Origin: Bacillota bacterium
GTDB lineage: Bacteria > Bacillota > Clostridia > DSM-8532
NCBI GenBank assembly: GCA_023426765.1
Contig: JAEZBW010000628.1
Span: forward strand, 1-7,183
Direction of reading: 5' to 3'
DNA length: 7,183 nt
Part shown: positions 1 through 6,483 of the stretch, in pieces
How positions within the stretch are numbered: the first letter of the stretch is position 1
Layout: the number at the start of each line of letters is the position of its first letter
Notes under the pieces: model-generated
The model's input: the letters and a program-made list of their open reading frames with translations, nothing else
Database searches by the model: none
Told to the model about the DNA's origin: nothing
Translations under genes and position numbers: made by a program

Positions 1-1382
1 GGAAAAAGGATGGACAGCTTCATGCTGGTAATGCGGTGCGATTCAAACTGTTTCGGTTTGTAGACCATCATAGAATAGTTTTTATGCTGGATACCAAATT
101 TTCGTGCCTCGTCGCGAAAACCGATCATGCCGTCGGAATCCCCATAAACCGAATAATGATTGTTTGTTTCAGGTTTTTTATCATTGATGATGTACCGGCT
201 GAACACAACCCCTGTTTCGGTGATGTCTGCGGCGGGAACCTTTTTCCGGTAGACAGCGTGAAAAGATTCTGAAAGGCCGCCGTCGTGATATTGGGAAAAT
301 GCCGTACCCATTGCATAATTTTCCGTCATATAGGTGGATAGCGGACCGGAATACGCCTGGTATTCCAGGGTATTGTTAAAGGGTGCCTTTACCCCGGATA
401 TGGCATCGGAATAATAACCATCGGTCAGGCAGGGAAGGCCTTCAGCCCTTGCAAGCACGGTATAGGGATATGGCTTGTGCAGCAAAACCTCCTGCAGATA
501 ATCCGGGCAGTGACACAAACCGCTGCACGACCATATAACACCGGGCCACATCAGCCTTTCCAGGCCATGATGCACGACAAGCCCGGGCCGGTGCGGAAAC
601 AGGTCTATAACCGGATTGATGATGATCTCTTCTCCGAACATCATATATAAAAGGCAATGTAAGGGGGTGATATGTCCAAGCGTATCCACGGTGTACGCTC
701 TTGAGTAGGGCCCTGCCAAATGCCCCGAAGGCGGATGATAATAACATGCCGCTTCAGCCCAGGCCCGTTCCTCACATTGCAGTGCGATGCCCCGGATCTC
801 TTCATCTTTTATTTCATTCACAATTTCAGCCATGCATGTGATTGTAATGGAAAGATATGTAGTGCTGCAGTACTCCATCAGTACGCCGCAGCGCATATAT
901 CTTTCCTTCAGTTGATTCAGTTTTTCCGCCCCTGCGCGAAATGCCGGCCTGTCATTGAAGCGTTCGCCTGCCGTAAGGAGTGTGAACACCGCCATCGAAG
1001 CAAAATTGTCATTGAACATGGTATAATGGATGTTATCTCCCGCCATCACCTTCAGGCTGATCCGGACATAGTTTTCCAGCTTTGTGATAACGCTTTTCTC
1101 CAGCTTTTTCTCATGCTTCAGCAGAACCTGCATGCAATTCATTGGAGCGAATTCGCATTTTTCCAGAATGATGTCCGAGAGAATCCGGTTTGCCTTTTTG
1201 ATTTGCTGTTCATTTCCCTCCAGCAGCGCGAGGCAATGCCATATTTTTTCCCGGACGCCCATTTCGGACTCATTGCCGTACCACTTCCCGTTGTCACCGA
1301 TGCACTGCCCTAAGAAATCCCTGTACAGACTAAAAATCCGGTTGCGCCTTTCGGCTTGCTGATGGATATTGAAGTTTGCCAC
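1..1382 (-). CDS. Uncharacterised helical (alpha/alpha-toroid-like) protein, 3' end off the left edge
   Basis: This is one uninterrupted reading frame of 460 visible codons that leaves the window before its stop. The start is GTG at 1382: an in-frame TGA sits only 15 bases upstream, and AGGGGG lies 7 bases before the GTG. The first in-frame ATG comes at residue 41, too late. Residues 1-220 look almost wholly helical, with FNDNF at 123-127 and a long helix that includes MEYCSTTYLSITITCMAEI. A conserved-looking segment, AGPYSRAYTVDTLGH, lies at 223-237. After it the sequence turns to mixed strand and loop, with INPVIDLFPHRPG at 255-267. A helical barrel followed by a beta-rich half is the layout of toroid-type polysaccharide lyases and some glycosidases, and I recall similar unnamed proteins in Firmicutes. 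No signal peptide or catalytic set is certain. It is transcribed away from the lyase-like gene at 1710. The gene is sure; the function is unknown. Confidence 0.9.
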   Translation of the reverse strand, partial: MANFNIHQQAERRNRIFSLYRDFLGQCIGDNGKWYGNESEMGVREKIWHCLALLEGNEQQIKKANRILSDIILEKCEFAPMNCMQVLLKHEKKLEKSVITKLENYVRISLKVMAGDNIHYTMFNDNFASMAVFTLLTAGERFNDRPAFRAGAEKLNQLKERYMRCGVLMEYCSTTYLSITITCMAEIVNEIKDEEIRGIALQCEERAWAEAACYYHPPSGHLAGPYSRAYTVDTLGHITPLHCLLYMMFGEEIIINPVIDLFPHRPGLVVHHGLERLMWPGVIWSCSGLCHCPDYLQEVLLHKPYPYTVLARAEGLPCLTDGYYSDAISGVKAPFNNTLEYQAYSGPLSTYMTENYAMGTAFSQYHDGGLSESFHAVYRKKVPAADITETGVVFSRYIINDKKPETNNHYSVYGDSDGMIGFRDEARKFGIQHKNYSMMVYKPKQFESHRITSMKLSILF

Positions 1383-1389
1383 GACGGTA

Positions 1390-1396
1390 CCCCCTC
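1390..1396 (-). promoter_or_regulatory. Ribosome binding site that decides the GTG start at 1382
   Basis: On the minus strand GAGGGGG is followed by a 7-base spacer (TACCGTC) and GTG. Together with the in-frame TGA overlapping this site, it fixes GTG 1382 as the start of the leftward gene rather than any upstream codon. Confidence 0.75.
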
Positions 1397-1509
1397 ATCC
1401 AAATCATTTTCAAATCCATTCTATACCAGTGCGTTTTTTCATCGTATACGGTGAATTCAACTTTTTCCATGAGTTTTTTAACGATATGTCTGTCCCGTCC
1501 ATTGCCATA

Positions 1510-1539
1510 TTGCAAATGACAGAGCTGCTGCAATATAAT
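1510..1539 (+). promoter_or_regulatory. Candidate sigma-A-type promoter for the lyase-like gene
   Basis: A perfect TATAAT box lies at 1534-1539, with TTGCAA (4 of 6 matches to TTGACA) at 1510-1515 and an 18-base spacer. Transcription would begin near 1546 and give a leader of about 165 bases before the ATG at 1710. The consensus match is seen in the sequence; its use as a promoter is inferred. Confidence 0.5.
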
Positions 1540-1554
1540 TTTCCTGTAGCTCTG
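1520..1554. repeat. Inverted repeat straddling the -10 box, possible operator
   Basis: CAGAGCT (1520-1526) and AGCTCTG (1548-1554) are perfect 7-base inverted copies. The match extends inward by one G-T and one C-G pair, giving a 9-pair stem with a 17-base centre. The centre contains the TATAAT box of the rightward promoter, so a dimeric repressor bound here would block the promoter. No regulator gene is visible in the window. A transcript read leftward through the site could also fold into a hairpin. Confidence 0.4.
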
Positions 1555-1693
1555 GATATTTTTACACTTGATATCAGGCGCATCATTTACATCTTTTTAT
1601 AGCAGCAAAAGCGCTGCAGCAGAGTTTTTCTTCAGTAGAATCTTCCTCTTTTACGGGCACGGAAAACAGCCCGCAGCTTTTATTCGTTGATAA

Positions 1694-1703
1694 AAGGCGG
1701 TGA
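1694..1703 (+). promoter_or_regulatory. Strong ribosome binding site for the gene at 1710
   Basis: AAGGCGGTGA matches the anti-16S consensus AAGGAGGTGA at 9 of 10 bases and is followed by a 6-base spacer (CATTTT) and ATG. It supports the start at 1710 and efficient translation in a Firmicutes-like host. Confidence 0.85.
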
Positions 1704-1709
1704 CATTTT

Positions 1710-3368
1710 ATGAAAGATCATTATCCGATAATCCTGAAACAGCAGGATCAATGTGTCCCGGCAATTCTGTCAAATCAGGTCAGGGACGTCATGTCAATCG
1801 ATTTCGGCGGTTTTGAAGACCAGCCGGATAAGCTTGTTATTCCCGCAAGAGCGGCTGAAAATCTCTCCATCCTAGTTCCTGTATACTGTAATGCAGACAG
1901 CAGCTGGTTTAAAAACAGTGATGTTTATACAAGCATTCTGCACGCTCTGCAATATCTGGAGAGAATTCAAAGGCCCGACGGCACATTCGATCTGACTGTC
2001 ACGAATTTTTACTCCTCCCCCGATACCGGGTTCATTGTCCAGTATCTTGCCGGTGCATATCGGGTTTCGCAAAGGTATCCGGTTGGAAACGAGACCGATT
2101 CGATTCACAGCAAACTGTATCAGTTAATTTACAAAAGCGCTGAGGGCATGGTGAACGGGGGCTTTCACACCCCAAACCACAGATGGGTGATCGCCTCGTC
2201 TTTGATGATGGCTTATAACATAACCGGAGAAACCTCTTTTTGCGAAGCGGCGAATCTTTATCTGCGAGAAGGGATTGATTGTGACGAAAATGGAGAATTT
2301 ACCGAGCGATCGTCAGGAATTTATAACGCCACGAATGACAATGCATTGATTATGCTGTCCCAGGAGACAGGCCGTGAACAGCTTCTTGAAGATGTAAGAC
2401 GAAACCTGGACATGATGTTCACCTATATCGAACCCGATGGAACCATATTCACCGGGAATTCCACCCGGCAGGACAATGCCGGTGCGGCAGGCAGCGAGTT
2501 GTTTTATCCGACTGCTTATTATCCTCTCTACCTGTACATGGCCTGGAAAATGAAAGATGGCCGGTATGCCTGCATGGCGGACACCATTCTGGAGGAAGGT
2601 TATCGCAGGAACAATCTCCCGCCGCTTGTTTCCTTTTTTATGCTCCATCCTGAAATTAAGAATTTTCAAATGGAAACGCTCCCGCTAACCGCAGACTTCG
2701 AAAAGTTTTATCCGAAGTCCGGGATTGTCCGGGTTCGAAGGGAGAACACAAGTTATACGCTGTTGAAAAACAACAGTCGCTTTCTTTTCTTTCAGGCGGG
2801 CAGCTTAAGATGCTATATGAAGCTTTGCGCATCTTTTTTTGCTGTAGCCCAGTTCAAAGCGCAGGAACTGCAGAAAACTGAAAATGGCTACCGGCTTTCC
2901 TTTACTTCGCAGGGCTGTTACCGCATGCCTTTGGATCAGCCTCCCATGTCACCCGATTGGTCTCTTATGGATCATTCCTCCCGGCGGAAGGTGAACATGG
3001 TGGAGCTGAAGCTGAATGTGGATGTTTTGGAAACTGCCGGTTCTCTTTCCGTACATATCGCTTCACAGGGGTGTGATCGAGTCCCCGCCAAAGTAGAGCT
3101 ATGTTTTTCAGCCGATTCTGCTGCAGAGGGAGAAAACTTTATCATTCATGGCGATGCAGGCGGAAGTATCACTGTTAAATCGGGCTTTATTACCGTGAAA
3201 AAAGGAATGGATCAAATCCGTGTGGGGCCAGGTTTCGCAAAGCACGCTTATACCTCGCGGATGAGAGGCAGCGAGCCCCGGAGCGCTGCGGAGTTTACCG
3301 TATATTTTACCGATTATACGCCGGTGGATCGGAATATCACAATATCCCGACCCACTCTGGATGCCTGA
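1710..3368 (+). CDS. Toroid-plus-beta-sandwich protein, polysaccharide lyase-like (heparinase/alginate lyase type)
   Basis: The protein has 552 residues and a well-supported ATG. The first 310 residues look helical and repetitive (SILHALQYLERIQRPDGTFD, RRNLDMMFTYIEPDGTIF), as expected for an (alpha/alpha) barrel. From about 330 to the end it is strand-rich (SGIVRVRRENTSYTLLKNN, GGSITVKSGFITVKKG), as in the beta-sandwich of heparinase II/III-type lyases. Candidate active-site elements are NGGFHTPNHRWV (149-160, with Asn156, His157 and Arg158) and ERSSGIYNATND (199-210, with Tyr205). An Asn-His pair followed about 50 residues later by a Tyr resembles the catalytic layout of toroid alginate and heparin lyases; this is an inference from memory, not an alignment. 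There is no signal peptide, so it should act in the cytoplasm on imported oligosaccharides. It could instead be a hydrolase of the same fold. It has its own promoter region and ends 24 bases from the convergent mannosidase. Confidence 0.9.
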   Translation: MKDHYPIILKQQDQCVPAILSNQVRDVMSIDFGGFEDQPDKLVIPARAAENLSILVPVYCNADSSWFKNSDVYTSILHALQYLERIQRPDGTFDLTVTNFYSSPDTGFIVQYLAGAYRVSQRYPVGNETDSIHSKLYQLIYKSAEGMVNGGFHTPNHRWVIASSLMMAYNITGETSFCEAANLYLREGIDCDENGEFTERSSGIYNATNDNALIMLSQETGREQLLEDVRRNLDMMFTYIEPDGTIFTGNSTRQDNAGAAGSELFYPTAYYPLYLYMAWKMKDGRYACMADTILEEGYRRNNLPPLVSFFMLHPEIKNFQMETLPLTADFEKFYPKSGIVRVRRENTSYTLLKNNSRFLFFQAGSLRCYMKLCASFFAVAQFKAQELQKTENGYRLSFTSQGCYRMPLDQPPMSPDWSLMDHSSRRKVNMVELKLNVDVLETAGSLSVHIASQGCDRVPAKVELCFSADSAAEGENFIIHGDAGGSITVKSGFITVKKGMDQIRVGPGFAKHAYTSRMRGSEPRSAAEFTVYFTDYTPVDRNITISRPTLDA

Positions 3369-3392
3369 TTAAATGCTCTATGGATGAGATCA

Positions 3393-6224
3393 TCACTCAA
3401 ATTGCACACAGATGCCGGCTACACTATAAGCATTTACTCTGAAGGTTATACTCTCTTTGTCCGGGTGAATGGCCTGCCCGTTATTCAACGGTTTTTCATT
3501 GATATCCATAAAGACAGCGCTCTTCACCCTCCGGGCAAACCGGATCTTCACATCCGTGTTATTTCCCTCTGTTTCATACACCCGGATGAGCATACTTTCG
3601 TTCGGGCTGTTTTCAGGGATCTTTACAGCCGAAATGACTGCGCTGCCTTCTTCAAGCGTTATGTAGCTTTTTTCCGGAGGATGATCGCCTGGATGGATCG
3701 TTCCCGAAAGAAATTTAACCGGATGATTGTAATCAAAGGCTTGCCGTATGGACAGGCTTTTCCGGGTGCTATCGGTAAGGCCAATGGAAAACCTGATATG
3801 GTGTATTCCGATTTCCGGGTATGGATCCGGCGTATAAGCGCTTCTGATAAGCGTCACCGCTAATGAATCCGCAGCTCCGCGAAACCCGTATTTTGTCTGT
3901 GTCATCAGCATAACAGCCAGGTTCCGGCCTTCCGACGGAATACCCATGATCCAGCTGTTTGCCGGCATATCCATCTCTTTTCCCTGCCTGTCAATGGTTC
4001 CAAAGGGAATATCATATCTGTAACCAATGCTTTCATAGCCCAATGGCAGGTAGAAATTCAGCTGCGGAACATATTTTCCTTTCTCCGCTCTTTCCTGCCA
4101 GTCACATTCAACCTCGTAATCAAGCCTGCTGGAATGCTGGTTCAGGGATACCGTAACCTTCAGCTCGGACTGCCCGAATGCAAGGCTGTACTTCAGCCAT
4201 TGCCGCAAAGCATTGCCGCCGGTATGAAGCTTTGAGATTTTAACGTTCACTGCGGTATTCAGGTTTTCAACCTTCATGGCTCTTCCGACTATCCAGGCCG
4301 TCATTCCTCTGACATCATCCTCATGCACAAGCCTGAAAATACCGCCGGGATGGTTATCCTTCATCATTTCCGTACCGGTTTTTTTATCGGTAAGGGAAAG
4401 AATTGCAGCATTTTGCGGGTCGAATTTCACCCGGATACAGTTGTTTTCAAGGATATAATTGTCTTCCTGTTCAACTCTGACGCCACGCAAAAGATTCACC
4501 GGGATTTCTTCCGGTTCCTTTTCAGAAAGTACAGCCGTCATATACCCGCAAGCCGGTACCTTCATTTCCACAAGCATCGTAAAGTATTCATGATCCCAGT
4601 ATTTTTCATCCTTTTTCCCTGCTTCGCCTGCAATAATCTGGTGCTGTAACGGGTTACCGAAACAGTCCCTTACAAGGATTCTTCCCTTATCTCCCGGCCA
4701 ATCCCATACGGTGATTTCAACAGGCTCTTCCCTTTCATGCGAAGAAGGATTGAAAATGTGGAATATTCTGTTTATCCCCCTTCCACGCTCGGTTTGCGGT
4801 ATTCCATATTCCGCAATTCCAAAGCCGGTGCCGGCGCCTTCGGACATGGTTTTTCCGAAATCCTCGGATGGAAGGTTCAGTCCGACTGTGTTTATCCGTG
4901 ACGCAATGTTCCGCATTGCACTGAACAATTCATTATTCGCTGCGGCTATTGTCTTTTGGAACAGTCCCATGGCATATTCCCGGGTGTCGATAACACCGGA
5001 ACCGGGAAGAATATCATGGAAATGATTGAAAAGAACATTCTCCCAGGCCTTTTCAAGGAGATCCGACCGATAACGGCCCCCTGCGAACAATCCCGATATC
5101 GTGCTGAGGCATTCGGCTTCATTCAGCTTCGCTTCGCTTACCCTGTTACCGGCTTTAATCCTGGTTTGCGTCGTATAGCAGCCGGTAAAAGCAAAGTTCA
5201 GCTCGTCTTCTTCCACGGGAAACTGATCTCTGTTCCGTTCAAGGATTTTAAAATATTCCCGGAAGGTTCCGAACCGGATATCTGGAAACACCGGCCATGA
5301 GGACATTTCGATGATTTTTTCGATGTCTCTCCGGGTTGGGCCCCCACCGTGATCTCCAACCCCATAAACCTTCAGCATCGTTTGGATGCCATTATCGGTG
5401 CAGAATTGCGGAATATGCAGAGCCATCGAAGGTTCAATAAAGGCGTTATACCATTCGGGCTCGCAGTATGCCAGAATGGAATTGCCCGATGGAGATTTCC
5501 ATTGATAGATACTGCGCTTGTTGTATCCCCGGCAGTGATAATAATATTTTACCCCTCCCTGTGTAAGGATTTCAGGAACATTGCGGCTATGACCGAAAGT
5601 ATCGGGTTCGAAATCCAGTTCAAGGGACTCGGGCTGAATATCCAATAGCTTTGAAAGGGTTTTCTTCGTATAGAGAATGTGCCGGGCAAGGCTTTCTCCA
5701 TTGGGCATGTTCTTGTCTGTTTCAACCCAGGTGGAAGCAATGACTTCCCATTGCCCCTCATGGATTTTCTTTTTGATCTCCTCCAGCATGGCGGGTTCAT
5801 ATTCTTCCACAATTTTATAGACCGAAGCCTGGGACTGGGAGAACTTGAAATCCGGATACTCCTCCATGAGGTTCAGCATCGTCCTGAAGGTATCCAGGGT
5901 TAACGCTACGGTTTCATGATATCCCCACATCCAGTTCATATCGATGTGGGCATGGGCTGCGCATATCAACTGAAAGCTTTTTGCGCTGGCCGACATCTCA
6001 CTGAGCAACGATTCAGCCTTCATAGCGGCAGATCGGGTAATGATTCCTTCCCTGTCCGCCTCATCAGCCAGAAAATCAACTGTTTTTCGGATTAGTTCAT
6101 GGTGTTCGCCCTTTTTAACTTTGGAAACCTGAATTGCATATTCCAATTGAGAGATAATTCGTTCGCTCCAATAGCCGGTACCCATCTGCCTGAAACGATT
6201 CAATTCGGACAGCACATGCTTCAT
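3393..6224 (-). CDS. Alpha-mannosidase, glycoside hydrolase family 38
   Basis: This retaining, zinc-dependent enzyme removes alpha-linked mannose from the ends of glycans. Family signatures run in the expected order over 943 residues: AAHAHIDMNWMWGYHET (89-105), WVETDKNMPNGES (166-178), FEPDTFGHSRNVPE (205-218), VYGVGDHGGGPTRRD (286-300) and NHFHDILPGSGV (400-411). By family knowledge, His93, Asp95, Asp208 and His403 would bind zinc, with Asp208 also the nucleophile. A short helical middle domain follows the barrel, and the rest, from about residue 480, is the beta-sandwich C-terminal region. The length is normal for bacterial members. ATG 6224 is chosen over the in-frame TTG at 6230, because GGAGGG directly abuts that TTG but lies 6 bases from the ATG. 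No signal peptide is present, so it is cytoplasmic. Exact linkage specificity cannot be read from the sequence. Confidence 0.96.
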   Translation of the reverse strand: MKHVLSELNRFRQMGTGYWSERIISQLEYAIQVSKVKKGEHHELIRKTVDFLADEADREGIITRSAAMKAESLLSEMSASAKSFQLICAAHAHIDMNWMWGYHETVALTLDTFRTMLNLMEEYPDFKFSQSQASVYKIVEEYEPAMLEEIKKKIHEGQWEVIASTWVETDKNMPNGESLARHILYTKKTLSKLLDIQPESLELDFEPDTFGHSRNVPEILTQGGVKYYYHCRGYNKRSIYQWKSPSGNSILAYCEPEWYNAFIEPSMALHIPQFCTDNGIQTMLKVYGVGDHGGGPTRRDIEKIIEMSSWPVFPDIRFGTFREYFKILERNRDQFPVEEDELNFAFTGCYTTQTRIKAGNRVSEAKLNEAECLSTISGLFAGGRYRSDLLEKAWENVLFNHFHDILPGSGVIDTREYAMGLFQKTIAAANNELFSAMRNIASRINTVGLNLPSEDFGKTMSEGAGTGFGIAEYGIPQTERGRGINRIFHIFNPSSHEREEPVEITVWDWPGDKGRILVRDCFGNPLQHQIIAGEAGKKDEKYWDHEYFTMLVEMKVPACGYMTAVLSEKEPEEIPVNLLRGVRVEQEDNYILENNCIRVKFDPQNAAILSLTDKKTGTEMMKDNHPGGIFRLVHEDDVRGMTAWIVGRAMKVENLNTAVNVKISKLHTGGNALRQWLKYSLAFGQSELKVTVSLNQHSSRLDYEVECDWQERAEKGKYVPQLNFYLPLGYESIGYRYDIPFGTIDRQGKEMDMPANSWIMGIPSEGRNLAVMLMTQTKYGFRGAADSLAVTLIRSAYTPDPYPEIGIHHIRFSIGLTDSTRKSLSIRQAFDYNHPVKFLSGTIHPGDHPPEKSYITLEEGSAVISAVKIPENSPNESMLIRVYETEGNNTDVKIRFARRVKSAVFMDINEKPLNNGQAIHPDKESITFRVNAYSVAGICVQFE

Positions 6225-6230
6225 CTTCAA

Positions 6231-6236
6231 CCCTCC
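6231..6236 (-). promoter_or_regulatory. Ribosome binding site that decides the mannosidase start
   Basis: GGAGGG on the minus strand ends directly against TTG 6230 and sits 6 bases from ATG 6224. A site touching a start codon cannot serve it, so the ATG is the start and the protein is two residues shorter than the longest frame. Confidence 0.8.
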
Positions 6237-6285
6237 GATTCAAATATTCTTTTCGCTGAAAAAACAATCACAAAACCAGGAGCCG

Positions 6286-6398
6286 GCTCGGAAGATCGGT
6301 TTATTCTTAAAGTACACACAAAAATGCGTGTTTATTCATGCTTGCGTGTTTCAAGCACGGAAGCCTGGTAATTTACGAATAAACATACTTTTCCGAGC
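6286..6398. repeat. Imperfect inverted repeat with two matched blocks per arm
   Basis: The left arm has GCTCGGAA (6286-6293) and GTTTATTC (6299-6306). The right arm carries their reverse complements in mirrored order, GAATAAAC (6377-6384) and TTCCGAGC (6391-6398). The blocks are separated by 5 bases on the left and 6 on the right. A further direct copy of GTTTATTC lies between the arms at 6330-6337. It may be a set of operator sites or the ends of a tiny, degenerate mobile element; the sequence alone does not decide. Confidence 0.5.
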
Positions 6399-6483
6399 GG
6401 TCTGCCAACTGGTTCTGCAAGAATATTCTATACCGGCATTGCCTGATTTCCTACATGCCTGCCTTTGCTTTTTACATGGTTTT

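Larger units (their letters stand above)
1383..1709. promoter_or_regulatory. Divergent control region between the leftward helical protein and the rightward lyase-like gene
   Basis: These 327 bases separate two genes that point away from each other, so both promoters should lie here. The rightward promoter candidate is at 1510-1539, with an inverted repeat around it. The leader that follows is about 165 bases and holds two small GC hairpins: GCAGC/GCTGC at 1602-1617, with a T-run from 1625, and CGGGC/GCCCG at 1654-1673. No convincing leftward promoter was found; TATAGA on the minus strand (1420-1425) has no good -35 partner. An open but unsupported minus frame, 1330-1596, crosses the region (see findings). 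No known riboswitch was recognised. Confidence 0.6.
6225..6483. promoter_or_regulatory. Repeat-rich gap between the URO-D-like gene and the mannosidase
   Basis: The 259 bases lie upstream of the mannosidase and downstream of the URO-D-like gene, both on the minus strand. They hold a long imperfect inverted repeat (6286-6398), the palindromes GAGCCGGCTC (6280-6289) and AGAATATTCT (6420-6429), a small hairpin TGCTTG/CAAGCA (6339-6357), and a direct repeat TGCGTGTTT (6325-6333 and 6343-6351). No clear terminator with a U-run after the URO-D-like gene and no promoter of good consensus were found. The size and symmetry suggest the mannosidase has its own regulated promoter rather than depending only on readthrough. 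Confidence 0.5.

Noticed and set aside
442..747. A 101-codon minus-strand frame inside the leftward gene, at first suggesting a frameshift near 660
   Set aside because: Rereading the run of five G at 663-667 shows the main frame passes through unbroken; the short frame is an overlapping shadow with no motif or ribosome site.
720..1313. A 197-codon plus-strand frame
   Set aside because: It lies antisense to the well-supported leftward gene and is rich in Phe, Cys and His runs typical of antisense reading; no start signal.
3384..3863. A 159-codon plus-strand frame, and similar plus frames up to 6371
   Set aside because: Almost all lie antisense to the GH38 gene, whose motifs prove the minus frame; none has a ribosome site or family motif.
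6225..6230. TTG at 6230 as the mannosidase start
   Set aside because: GGAGGG touches this codon, leaving no spacer; ATG 6224 has the normal 6-base spacing.
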